The notes beneath the pieces were generated by a model that worked only from the letters and a program-made list of their open reading frames with translations, did not search any database and was not told where the DNA came from. 64,000 nt of DNA from Galeopsis tetrahit (Eukaryota; Streptophyta; Magnoliopsida; Lamiales; Lamiaceae): contig OY776128.1 of NCBI GenBank assembly GCA_963675135.1, positions 69,632,670 to 69,696,669 of the forward strand. The letters run 5' to 3'. Position 1 is the first letter of the stretch, and every line of letters begins with the position of its first letter. This document shows positions 46,852-58,527 of the stretch, piece by piece. Position numbers and translations under genes: made by a program.

Positions 46852-49101
46852 TTATTGCTTTTGATCAGACACTTTCTTGTAAACATACCATTTTGAAATC
46901 AGCAGATACACAAAAAAGTTGATCAAACTATGGATAGCTAGAAGCCAATAGAAGTAATCGAGATGACCTCTATTGAGGTTGTCGGGAATCCATCCAAGAT
47001 TCCCGTTTCTGGTTGTCACATTGGTCACAACCGTCACGAGAAAAGTACTCAAATAATTACCAAGCGCAGCCGTCGTAAGAGAAAGAGCCGAGCACAGGCT
47101 TCGCATAGCATCTGGCGCTTGATCATAGAAAAACTCGAGCTGCCCGACGAAAGTAAAAACCTCAGCACACCCAACGAGGAAGTACTGAGGGACTTGCCAA
47201 AAAATAGACATAGGGATGGTCTCGAGATCATAGTAATTATTCGCCCTGACATAGTCGAGGCGAATAACCTCGAGTATGCCAGCAGCGAGCATCGCAAGAA
47301 TCGAGATCACAAGCCCGATTCCCATTCTTTGGAGGGTCGTGAACCCCCTCTCGTGGCCCGTATACTTTCTTGCTATACCCACGATTACATGATCGTATAC
47401 GGGCACCCAAAATATGACACTTAACGTGTCAAAGAGCGAAAGAGACGCAGACGGGATCTTGAAGTTGGGACCCAAATGTTGATCCATAGTGTTCCCTTGT
47501 ATAACAAACATTGTGCTCATTTGACTGTACACGGTCGCGAAAAGTATCCCAGTGGCCCAGACGGGGAGGAGTCGGACAACGGACTTCAGTTCTTCGACTT
47601 GAGTCGTCGTGCAGAGCTTCCATGGATTCACATTTGATGTATCATCATCATCTGTCTTTACTGCAGCTTTGTCCAGGAACCTATGAATATTCATACATTG
47701 TAACAATTAGTGATAAGCATAACAACACCTTCTACTTGATTCATTCACACCCTTATTTTTAGCACTTAGTTTCTTATAACAATACAATTTCGTCAAATGA
47801 TCCATACCCAAAGGAGTGAGAATTTTACACTTTTTCAACCTAAATAACCTAACTGTAATCATAAAATAAACAATAAGATAAGACACAAATGCACATAAAA
47901 GTACCTGAATTTCTCAGTATGCTCAAGCTTACGGCTACCTTGTATGTTAGATTCCACATCACTAGTTTCATAAAGAAGAGTTTTATCTGCTGGAACACTC
48001 ACACTAAATTTTCTCAAACTCGCAACCAACACTTGAACGATTCGTGTCAAGGGACTCCCTCCCGGTATCTGGAGGCGATACAAGCTACTTCCGAAGAAAA
48101 ATGCAGCAATTGCAATGGCCATAGCAACGGCGGGAACTCCGAACCCCCAACCCCACCCTACATTCATCTGTATCCACACGAGAACAGACGAAGCAATCAT
48201 AGCACCAATGTTGATCGAGAGATAAAACCAGTTGAAGAAAGAGCTCTTCTTTTTCTTCTCTGCTTCATCATTGTCATCAAACTGATCTGCCCCGAATGAT
48301 GACACACACGGCTTGATTCCACCAGTTCCAAGCGCGATCAAGTAGAGCGCGATAAAACATGTAGCCGTTTGGAATGCATTTGGGTGGCAAACGTCCCCTT
48401 CACATGCCGGTTTTAGTCCCTTTACCGAGGCAGATAATGTCAAGAGTGCCATCCCCTGCATCATAACCATATTTAGAACGGAATAACACCTCAGTTGCAC
48501 GATGTTACTAGTGCATAAAACAACTAATACAATCTACATATACATATCACTTTTTAGTAACATAACTAATACTTTTTTGTGAAACAACTAATACACAACC
48601 AAACTCTGAACTAAGTGCTTACAATAACGTAGATGGTGCTGAAGGTGGCAATGGTGATATATCTTCCCAAATACGAATCAGCTAGAAACGCTCCGATTAG
48701 GGGCGTGGCATAACACGTCCCAGACCAGTTTGTGACGTTTTTCGAGGCAGTGGCATTGCCTTGGTTAAATCGGACTATGAGATAGTTAACCAAGTTGGTG
48801 CTCATTCCATAGTATGCCAACCTCTCACAGCACTCAGTTACTGTTGTGGTAAAAAAAAAAAAAAAAATTCAGTTTCTACTAATTGAAACAAATTCTATTA
48901 TATCCTTAACTTGATGCTCTATTTTTTTTTTTTTTTATCTGACATGTCATTCATCTAAAAGTTGTAACAGACTAATAGAAAATCATGAAACTCACTAAGA
49001 ATGTAACGACATGCTTTCCATTTTCCTGTTTTCTGTTTGTTTGCCGGTTTTTTGTGAATATCCGTTGTTCCATCGCGGGTAAAGATATCCTTTTCCTCCA
49101 T
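46852..49101 (-). CDS. NRT1/PTR family transporter, NPF8 (PTR1/PTR2/PTR5-like di/tripeptide transporter)
   Basis: Four exons join in frame on the minus strand: 48996-49101, 48623-48840, 47905-48455 and 46852-47680 (TAA), giving 567 residues. All introns are GT/AG. The first exon codes a soluble N-terminus (MEEKDIFTRDG) and KACRYIL. Exon 2 opens with the proton-coupling ECCER (the ExxER motif) followed by LAYYGMSTNLVNYL. PTR signatures follow: IALGTGGIKPCVSSFGADQF, FFNWFYLSINIGAM, QMSTMFVIQG and FFYDQAPDAMRSLCSAL. Twelve membrane helices with a central loop around residues 230-330 are expected. NPF8 members are H+-coupled di/tripeptide importers at the plasma membrane or tonoplast. Subgroup placement and substrate are inferred. 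The GT/AG junction codons (A|TA giving Ile, AG|G giving Arg) confirm the model. No defect seen. Confidence 0.93.
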
Positions 49102-49700
49102 TGCAGCAACTTCAGTTACTTAATTTACAAGCTTTTTCTTGACTGTTTCTCTAAAATGGCACACCTACCATGGTAGAATATACAATAATTAGGTATGGAT
49201 TTATAATTTTAGCACAGAATTAATCTTGCAATAAACTAAAAATCAAGACAGCAGCAACTACAGAGTAAATTTGTATCCAAATTTCAACAATTTATGTATA
49301 TAGTAACACAAATTATTTTCACTTTGTTACAAAGTACAAGTAGTTTATGCAGACATTTACAATACCCACAGACGAAACAAACACATTTTTGCACACCTTA
49401 AATTTATAGTTCCAATTTTCTCGTACATGATCAAGAAACCTAATTAACTATTTAAAGAATAACAAAATTCAGTTCAAAATAACTAAGCAAGAAATAAAAC
49501 GATTATCACTAATACCATGTAGAATATGAAATAAGTGGAAAGGTAGAGTAGATCGATTTACAAAAGCAAAATGGAAAGGAAAAAATAAACCTACAAGAAG
49601 ATATGGATTTGAAGAAATTTCATGCAAATACTAGGGTAATTGTTTACCAATTCACGGCGCGATCAAGAATGAGATCTCAACAAATATATAGGGAATAATG
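49102..49700 (-). promoter_or_regulatory. Probable 5' UTR intron and promoter of NPF8 gene
   Basis: On the minus strand, CCCTATATATTTG near 49690 could be the TATA box. It is followed by leader-like text GATCGCGCCGTGAATTG and a donor GTAAAC near 49650. A leader intron of about 0.5 kb before the start codon at 49101 is plausible. The acceptor is not certain. Confidence 0.4.
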
Positions 49701-50109
49701 GGAGAATGTATGTAGACACACGGTAAAAAATTTAAAAAATATAATATATAATATATATGTGCAAATATAAAATAAGGACTCGTTAATATAATTAATTAGT
49801 TTGACAAACTTTAAGGATAGGATTCCGAATCATTTCAATCCGGTAGCAATTATTTTGAAAAGGAGTTTCTTATGTATCTATATATAACTCCATATAACAA
49901 AATAAAAAAATATAACGTAAAATTAGTGATCTGTAAATCCCATATATATCTTCTCTGCATATTAATTTTGATAAACTCATATCTATACTGAGGAACAAAA
50001 TAAGTGTATCGATTTAAGATTAATTAGGAGGCCGTGAATTTTGATGGAATGCCAAATCTAGTGGGCACAAATTTTATGTCCAGTAATGTCACATAGTAAT
50101 ATATTCTTT

Positions 50110-50233
50110 AATTTTTTTATAATATGTTTTTTAGATTATCCCTATTTTATATCACAAATCTTATCCCTTCCAATTTTTTTATAATATATTTTTTAGATTA
50201 TCCCTATTTTATATCACAAATCTTATCTCTTCC
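50110..50233. repeat. 62-bp tandem duplication
   Basis: Two head-to-tail units with TTAGATTATCCCTATTTTAT and ATCACAAATCTTATC, only two or three differences. Confidence 0.9.
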
Positions 50234-50671
50234 ATATAAATAGAATTCACAAAAATAAAATAAAATTCTATCTCTCAAAAAATTATTCCATGTTTACTAA
50301 ATAAAATTATCAGTATAATAATGAAATAGAGAAAATCAAATTAATTATCAAATTTATTTAAAACAATTTTTTTAGATCTTTTTAAAAATAAACAAGTTTA
50401 ATTATCTTAAAAATAATAATACATAATTTATAAAATTAACAGCTTTAACAATGTTGAAATAAATTATTTTATCATAATTTATATTGCATATGATGTTATA
50501 CTTGTTTATTTAAAAATTATATATTCAAATTTAAAAAATATTTTTAAAAAATTTGGAAATACATTTGGATTTTTATTTTATCATCCAAATTATATCATTT
50601 TTTAAAAATATATTTTTGTTTTTCAAAAACAAAATATGGTATTAAAAAAAATATATTATGTGGCATGGACA

Positions 50672-50723
50672 TCTATCATTCCCATTTAATAGGAATTTCT
50701 ATCATTCCCATTTAATAGGAATT
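50672..50723. repeat. 26-bp tandem duplication
   Basis: TCTATCATTCCCATTTAATA followed by GGAATT, twice without a spacer. Confidence 0.9.
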
Positions 50724-51017
50724 TTGTAATGTTGCACAATAACTTTCACATCTTTAAAATAAAAATAAACAATGTAATTATTTTTTACTCCACAAATACA
50801 CACGGTTAATTTTTTTTTTTTTACTTACATAAAAATTTAAAATATTACCCATCAACCCTATTCATTATTGAGCAACGCTTATATAAAATATTGCATACAA
50901 AATATGTTAATTAAAGCAATAAAAAATAAAATAAAATTTACGGGTCAAAAGTCTGGATTCGGGTCCTCAAAAAATTTGTAGGTCGCAAGCAGATGGGTTA
51001 CTACATAACCAATATAT

Positions 51018-51185
51018 TGTTACTACAAGGTTAAAATATTGTCACTACAAGACCAAAAGTGTACTACTACATGCTAAAAAAATTATGGCAAATTCGCCCA
51101 GAAAATTAAGTGTTTAAAATATTTTTGGACTTATAATAATACACTTTTGACCTTGTAGTGACAATATTATAGTCATATAGTAACA
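51018..51185. repeat. 46-bp imperfect inverted repeat
   Basis: Arms 51018-51063 and 51140-51185 share ATATTGTCACTACAAG and TCAAAAGTGTA blocks in opposite orientation, with a 76-bp loop. It may be a MITE core. Confidence 0.7.
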
Positions 51186-52140
51186 TAGTTTTGGTCATGC
51201 AGTAAAACAATAATTGAAAGGAAAAAATATATTTTAGTTAAGTTTGAGCCACATTAACTCGCGTTGACCTAGGTTTGACCCTCAAATTTTAACCTTAAAT
51301 TTACCTTAGCTATATTGCATTTATGAAATATTTTATATAAGTTTATATCTTTATTATTACACTTTATTAATATGTGTACACTGTTGCGTCAGAAAATAAC
51401 GCACAGCGATAAGTAATCACGGACCTCGGATTGATAATCTTTGATTGGATTATAGTTAAATTGGTTTACTCTGATAACCTCGATACCTGCAAAAAAACAC
51501 CAGAGATATCTTCGACGCGGGATTCCGACGATCAAGTTAGAACCGACTATCACAAAAAAATGGTGAGGAGCAATCGTATCTCAAAGAAAATTACTGTAGT
51601 CTATTGATGAAGCTCTCGTCTCTCGAGAGTAGGTAGGTTTAATCTCGGTTATGAAGGTTCGTCAAAAAGAATTTCAGATATTTTTCTGGTCAGTATATTT
51701 ATGAATAAGTTATAAAGTACATATTCTCATCCCTAGATATGCTAAAATGATGATAATAATGATATAAATTCGTACTTGGAAAAAAGATTATTCACTCCTC
51801 TTATTTTCTCAACCATTTAGTCCATTAATCAAGGTCATGAACTTTTTCAGCCTTATCTTTTTCATCAATTCTATAATATTGAGCTCAATTTTTAGCTCAA
51901 TACATTAATAAACAAATTATTCACAAGCTGGTTAACAATTATTTATCATGTACTCAATAAATAAGATCGAGGTAGCATTCTTGAATAAATATGATCCAAT
52001 TTAGTGCTTCAATTTTTCAGAAAAATAATATCTTTATTATTATATTTCCTTTTTAATGATGTGATTTTATTTGATTTGTTAGAATTTTTGCATTTCTAGT
52101 ATTTAAGCGTTAGTTCTGCGGACTTTGTATTATTGAGGTT

Positions 52141-53883
52141 TGATTCACGTGTTATACAACACTAAAATAAACAACCGCAAGTGTACGGTGTCTATCGTAA
52201 CGTGATAAGCACGAGGTCGATCCCACGAGGAGGTTAAGCGTAAAAGGGTAGTTTACTAGTCGAGTTCTAAATAGACGTGATCGATAAATTGAGTGGTGTG
52301 AATTACTCTAAGATTACCTAACGATGTGTCACTAATAAGTAATGAAGAGTAAATACGAAATCGATCAACTAACATGCAAATCAATAAAACGAAGGTAAAA
52401 TGGATAAAAGCTCAAAGGAGAAAGGGTGGATTCCAAGGCATATGTCACACTAAGGGTTCAACTTATGATTAAAGGCTTAATTAAGTAGTTGTGTGTTGAT
52501 TACTATAAGGTTGATCACAAATGGTGAATTAATAGTTCTCTCAATCCAATTAATCCAAGAGACATATCATACAAACTAGCATCTCTACTAAGCATGCATA
52601 AGAAATCCCCAAAAAGTTCCTAAGATCATCTAATACCCTCCCAATAATTGATCCTCTCTCTCGAGCTCACAAGAATATTAGGTCGAATGCTTAAATACGA
52701 TTAATGAAAGAGATTTCTCAATCCAATTCCAATTAACAATAGATAAAACATATTATCATGGCCATTGACAACATGTTTTGCAATGAAAGTTAAGCATTCA
52801 AATAGAAATAGCAACACAACCACCAAATAAACAAGAAATTAATTCATAAGCATCATCCAAAGTATAAACATAGCCTTAGAACCACAAATTGTTTAGCTAC
52901 TCAAATACATATCCAAACTACAAATTCCAAATGAAATAACTAAATAAAAAGGAAAAGAAAGAGAAAGCTTAGTCTAGATTGTGGTAGGGAATGGAATTCC
53001 CAAGCTAATGCCTCTTCCCTTGCATGAATTGGTGAAGAGATGAAGAAGTTATGGCCAAACACCTCCAAATATGTGTAAATGTGTGAAGAACTCTTGAGAA
53101 AGGGGTAAGATCCCTTGAATTTCAAGAAAGGGGGTATTTATAGTGTTGGGGTAGGGTTTGGTTGTGAAAATTGCAAGTTGCTCCTTTGAAAATGGATAAA
53201 TTTCGCGTTTGGCACCGAAAATGGCTTGGCCCGGCCGGGTGGGGAAGTGGCCCGGCCGGGCGGAAGTGTTGGTCGAGAAGCATAGAAACAGGGGCTGAGT
53301 CGCCCGTCCGGGCGGGTGAAGTGGCCCGGCCGGGCCAAAGGTTCGTAAAGTGGGGGGAGACATGGGGCATTCGGCCGCCCGGCCGGGCGAGTGATGCCGC
53401 CCGGCCAGGCCATAACTTCGACTTGGGGGCGAAGATCTGGCAGGCGACCGCCCGACCGGGCGAGTGGTGCCACCCGGCCGGGCCGAACCTTCGTAACTTA
53501 ACAAAAATTTGGTGCTTGGCCGCCCGGCCGGGCGGGTAAAGTGGCCCGGCCGGGCCAAAGTTTCGTCTTGGCCCGTCCTTCGTTTTCGTCCTCCAACTTC
53601 GTCCCTCCGTATCTTGAGCTTCCGACCTCCGATCGACTCGATTCTTTTGGCTATTCCACTCCATTTTTCGAGCCGGATCCAATGGTGCACTCCTCTTTCC
53701 AATTCGATCACTTGTGGTATGTGTTTTGCTCCCAAATTCCTTCGTTTTACCTATAAAATCGACAAAACAATACCTTTCTCTCATTTTGGCTAAAACAATC
53801 ATATTCAATGCATAAATCAATGAAATCCACATTAAAATACGCTTCACATGTGCCTCTAAAACGTGTAAATTCCACCCGAATCA
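52141..53883 (-). repeat. Gypsy 3' LTR (complete)
   Basis: 1743 bp, inverted hexamer ends TGATTC/GAATCA. It carries the palindrome array at 53220-53560 and CTATAAAAT near 53749, a possible TATA box on the opposite reading. Open frames over the GC-rich part are low-complexity by-products. Confidence 0.9.
53220..53562. repeat. GC-rich array of CCCGGCCGGG palindromes (left LTR)
   Basis: Seven perfect CCCGGCCGGG decamers plus three one-base variants, spaced by 14-60 bp with GAGTGGTGCC, GTAAAGTGG and AAGGTTCGTAA words. CpG density is far above the flanks. Confidence 0.9.
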
Positions 53884-53896
53884 AACTCCCCCAAAC
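53884..53896 (-). promoter_or_regulatory. Gypsy polypurine tract
   Basis: Minus strand AAGTTTGGGGGAGTT directly before the LTR start TGATTC. Same word recurs at 55316-55359 and 55795-55827. Confidence 0.75.
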
Positions 53897-55632
53897 TTAA
53901 AATGTTGTTTGTCCTCAAACAACTAAGCACTTAAAGCAATGAGGGTGGAATGATCACAATGGAATATTCAATGTAATTCACACATGCAAAGTAAGATGTA
54001 ATGATATCTCTTTCTCAAAGTGCATTTCTCAATGAAGGTCATAGGCTCACTATTGCAATTCACACTCATGGATCAAAGAATGCATAAACACACAACACAT
54101 TGTGAATGGGAAACATAATCCAAATGCTCAAGCCCTCTACTCACATGACAAAGTGTTTCTCTCAAACACACAAACAAATTGAGGATATTAATACACTCAT
54201 CAACCAAGTTATGCTATGCAATCACCATATGCTTGCCCAACTTCTACTTTTCACAACACTCAAATGCTCAACCATGTGATCAATAGGACTTAATCAAGGA
54301 TGTAACATTGGCTCTTTGGTCAAGGTGGGGTAAATTTGGATGAAGTAACTCATAAACTAGTGGAGAGCGAGAGATAAAGACGCATAGACACATCTAAAAA
54401 ACTTCTCAAGATAAAGTTACAATTCCGCGGATTGCAACTTAAAAACTCTAACTTCCACAATTTATTTGTTCTCTTTTAGGCACATTCTACACCACAAAAC
54501 CATTGAACACTTTTTTTTTTTCTTTTCAAGCTTTTGGGGCTCTTTGTCCCTCTTTTCTTTTCCTTGATTTTCTTTTCATCTTTCTCTTTTTCTTTCAACT
54601 TTTCCACTTTCTCCTTTCACCAAAGATATTCATTCAATGCACATGCTTTCCACTTTGTCTTTTATCCTCCACTAGATGTAGGTATCAAAGGCTCAAAAAG
54701 GCTAAGTGGTTAACATTGTAGTTTGCCGAGAAAATGAGGAATTAAGCTCAAGGGGCTAACTATGGAAGATTACTTCGATTTTGGGAAATTTTGGCTAAGT
54801 GACTCTCTTAGAACAAGATGGCCTATATCATATCACAAAGTTTCACACAATCATGCTTTCAAACAAGAACTTGGGCAAGTTCTAGGATCACTAGCAATAA
54901 CCTAGTCCACTCTCAAATGAACTAAATCGGATTACATGCTCGATTTAGGGCTCAATTCTCACCGGTTTATTCAATAGGACTCTCACATTCATCGAATGTT
55001 CCCAAACAACAACACATCATGCATCCATGCTATCAAAGCTCACAAATATGAACACAACATGATACCATATTCCAACACCAATCATGCAAACATTCAAAGC
55101 AAATAGACATCACCACAACTACTCAACAATGGATCCCAATGACTATTCATGCTCACATTTCACCAAAGGTCCACTACCCAACATGTGATCAAAACCAACT
55201 TAAACAATCTAAGCATGTGAAAGCCAAGTGTGCGCCGGTGCAAAATGTGACACAAGTAGAATGACGAACCGGTGCAAGGGTAACAACTAGTAGAAAAAAA
55301 AAAGAAAAATAACTCCCCCAAACTTAGAATTTTACTATGTACAAATTCTAAGTTTGGGGCTACAAGTTGTTACCTCCCTCCTTGCACATCCAATGCTTCT
55401 TCAAAGCTCACCATTGCAACACTTGCTTCCTCCTTTCCAAAGTTGGCTTTGTTTCTTCTTCATTCTCCAAGATTTGCTATCCATAGTACTCTTCATCCAT
55501 ACCTACAAAATAAACCAAACTATCAACACTACTAAAGCAATAAAAACATGAAAGCAATAAAACCTTGGGTTGCCTCCGAAGAAGCGCTATTTTTAACGTC
55601 CTATGCCGGACGGTTCTTCCTTGAGGTGGATA
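53897..55632 (-). other. Non-coding 3' region of Gypsy element
   Basis: About 1.7 kb where pol should be. Frames are short and no reverse transcriptase, RNase H or integrase motif appears on either strand. It contains the 17-bp-arm palindrome at 55316-55359. Confidence 0.75.
55316..55359. repeat. 17-bp palindrome built on a PPT-like word
   Basis: CCCCAAACTTAGAATTT and its exact complement flank the 10-bp loop TACTATGTAC. The right arm extended leftward on the minus strand reads CTAAGTTTGGGGGAGTT, the PPT word. Confidence 0.9.
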
Positions 55633-58347
55633 TCAAGTCACCCCATCATCCTCCTTGCTCTTGCACTTCTTTCCCCATGCTACCTTCTTGAACCAATTGA
55701 AGCATCCAAAAGCTAGTCCATCCGGCTCTTCAATCATGTCATAAGAGGTTGATGCCTCATTCATTCCCAAGCTTGCACAAGTAGCTTTTCTTGATTTGGG
55801 GGAGTTTTTGAAGAAAACTCCCCCAAACTTGGCCTTCTTGCCCATTTTCAACTCATGATCTTCCACTTGAGGGTCCTCTTTCACAATGTTGATTTTGGGC
55901 TCTTCTTCCATCTTCTCTTTCATGGGCATTGGAGAGTGATTTTCCTTGGAATACCCATACTCTTCATTCTCATCATCCCGGAAATTGGCATATCTTTGAA
56001 TGTCAAACACAACTATCTCTTGGTTCATTCGAAGCTCCAACTCTCCATTCCTCATATCAATTATTGCACCTCTGGTTGCCAAAAATGGTCTTCCCAATAT
56101 CAATGGAACGTTTTTGTCCTCCTCCATATCTAAAACCACAAAGTCTACCGGAAAGATAAACTTGTCGATTTTGACCAATACATCCTCCGCTATACCCAAA
56201 GGGTATGTCATAGACCTATCCGCCAATTGGAGGTTCATTGTAGTTGGTGTGAGCTCTCCTAAACCATGTGATTTGAAGAGTGATAATGGCATGAGATTGA
56301 TGCTTGCTCCCGAATCACATAAGGCTCTTAGTGTACCTCCATCTCCAATGGTGCATGACAAAGTGAAGGATCCGGGATCCCTAAGCTTTGGAGGTAGCTT
56401 AGTTTGAATTATGGAGCTACATTGTTCGGTTAAGTGCACCGTCTCATATGCCTCAATTTCCCTCTTGTGTGACATTATCTCCTTCAAGAATTTGAAGTAG
56501 TGCGGTATTTGTTCAAGAGCTTCGGCGAAAGGGATGTTGATATGGAGTTTCTTGAACATCTCCGCGAACTTGACAAACTTGCTATCCAAGTTCTTCTTCT
56601 TCACCCTTTGCGGATATGGGAGGGGCACTACATTCTTGCCTTTGTTTTGTGGAAGAATTGCCTCCCCACTCTTTTTCTCCCCTTCTTTCTCTTCTTTCTC
56701 TTTCACTAAGCCATCATCTTTGTCAACACCCTCGGGTGCCATTACCACTTCCTCCTCTAACGGCATCTTGGGCCCTTCGTAGCTTGTCCCACTTCTTAGC
56801 CTTATGGCATTGCATTGCTCCTTAGGATTTAACTCTGTGTTAGAGGGGAATTGCCCCGGAACGTGTTGCTTTCCAATGGCATTAGAGAGTTGGCCTATTT
56901 GCTTTTCTATGGCCTTCACATTGTTGGCCACATTCTTGATCATCTCACCATGCTCATCAATTCTTTGCCAAGTTTTGGTTGCATTCTCCCTAGTCTCTCT
57001 CATGGAGTTTTTGGTTTCTCCCATGAATGCACCAAACATCTCTTCCAAAGATAACTTTGATGGGGATTCCACAATTTCACCATCTCTTACGTTGAAATTC
57101 GGAGGTGGTATGATGGTGTTCCTTGTGTTAGCATAGGAGAAATTTTCATGGTTTCTCAAGCCGGAATGTTATTGGTTTGGATTAGAGGGGTGATAGTTCC
57201 CATGGGTTTGTCTTTCTCCCCAACCTCTCTCTCGAAAATGACGATCCCGTTGGTTGTTCATATAATGGGCCTCTTCATATTGATCGTCACTAGGTCCCAT
57301 TAATGACTTGGCCGCCATCATCGAAGTCAATTTGTCCACCTTATTGGATAAGGTGGCAAAATCATCCGACTCTCTAGTAGAAGCAACTTTCCGGGTTTAC
57401 CTTCTCTCGGATGGCCATTGGTTTCCGTTCTTTGCCATCTCCTCTAGGAGCACATAACCCTCTTCCGTTGTCTTTCCTAGCAAAAAGCCTCCACCGGCCG
57501 AGGCATCCACCATCCCTCTCGTACGATGGTCCATCCCGTTGTAGAAATAGCAAATCAATTGGTCTCTTGAGAACCCGTGTTGAGGACAACTCCTTATGAG
57601 ATCCTTGAAGCGCTCCCAAGCCTCGGCTAATGACTCATCGTCATCTTGCATAAATGAAGAAATCTCTCATCTTATCTTGATGGTCTTGCTTGGAGGGAAG
57701 TACTTCATAAGGAAGGCATCTACAAGGTCGGCCCAATTTTCGATCGTCCTTAAATCAAGAGACATGTACCACTGTTTTGCACGATCACGGAGTGAGAAGG
57801 GGAAGAGTTGCAAGCGGATGTAGTCTTGGGGAACACGGTTGATCTTAACCGTTCCACTTATCTCTAAGAATTGAGATAAATGGAGGTTAGGATCCTCCTT
57901 CGACAACCCTCCGAATTGGTTGTTTTGAACCATCATGATTAGTGCCGGTTTGAGCTCAAAGTTATGAGCATCAACGGGTTCCCTACCCGCTCCTCCATAG
58001 GGCCTTGGAATAGGACGGAAGTGGTCTCTCAAGACTCTTTGTGGCTCCTCATCCTCCCTTCGTCTACCATCTCTTTCCATACCAATATTCTCTTCAACTC
58101 TTCGACGAAAGTTGTCCCTTAGCACTCCTTGAGGTCGGTTACCTCCATTCCCGTTTGGTTCCTCAACTCCTTCCACTCCTTGATTCTCAAGTTCCTCTTC
58201 AACTTCTTCTACAACCGGATTCTCCCTTCGGTTCATTCTTTCCAAATCTATTCTCCTTCTTTCGGCGTTCCTTCTTCGACAATTGGCTTCAATCTCCGGA
58301 TCTAAGGGTAACACTTCTTGTTGGTTCCTCCTAGATCGTGTGATCAT
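55633..58347 (-). pseudogene. Gypsy gag-protease polyprotein with in-frame stops
   Basis: One frame from ATG at 58347 (MITRSRRNQQ) to the stop at 55633, about 905 codons. In-frame stops occur at about 57664 (TGA, one C-to-T step from CGA), 57394 (TAA) and 57172 (TAA). The gag part has GGLSKEDPNLHLSQFLEISG, RAKQWYMSLDL and SLAEAWERFKDLIRSCPQHG, the Athila/Tat-type retrotransposon gag pattern. The aspartic protease part has LCDSGASINLMPLSLFKS and PLILGRPFLATRGAIID. Normal Athila elements continue into pol; here the frame ends after a Lys-rich tail. An ancestor would package and process its own gag. Confidence 0.88.
55795..55827. repeat. 14-bp palindrome with PPT-like word inside the gag-pro frame
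   Basis: TTTGGGGGAGTTTT and its complement AAAACTCCCCCAAA with a 5-bp loop. On the minus strand it reads AAGTTTGGGGGAGTTTTC, nearly the PPT at 53884. Confidence 0.85.
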
Positions 58348-58502
58348 AAACCATGTCTATCAAAAGAGCAAACGAGAGTGAGAATTGCAAATAATATCAA
58401 AGTAACAAACACAAATATTTTTGGATTTTTGCAAATAAAGAAAGCAAATAAATTGTCTAAACTAAAACTTTCCTAGCCTACACTCTAGAGCTTATAAAAA
58501 AC

Positions 58503-58521
58503 CTCCCCGGCAGCGGCGCCA
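58503..58521 (-). other. Gypsy primer-binding site
   Basis: Minus strand TGGCGCCGCTGCCGGGGAG, the PBS type typical of plant Athila/Tat Gypsy elements, six bases inside the 5' LTR. Confidence 0.85.
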
Positions 58522-58527
58522 TAAACT

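Larger units (their letters stand above)
49701..52140. other. Very AT-rich intergenic region
   Basis: No gene. It contains two short tandem duplications and one inverted repeat listed separately, and plain AT-rich sequence elsewhere. Confidence 0.5.

Noticed and set aside
46963..47424. 153-codon + strand frame
   Set aside because: Antisense shadow of the NPF8 last exon, whose sense strand codes clear membrane segments.
53220..53562. CRISPR-like array
   Set aside because: The repeats are 10-bp palindromes with irregular similar spacers inside an LTR of a nuclear plant genome. No true CRISPR array is present in the window.
53049..53847. Long overlapping frames rich in Arg-Pro-Gly on the minus strand of the LTR (also 59436-59918)
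   Set aside because: They come from the GC palindrome array, which has few stop codons in any frame. No start context or protein family.
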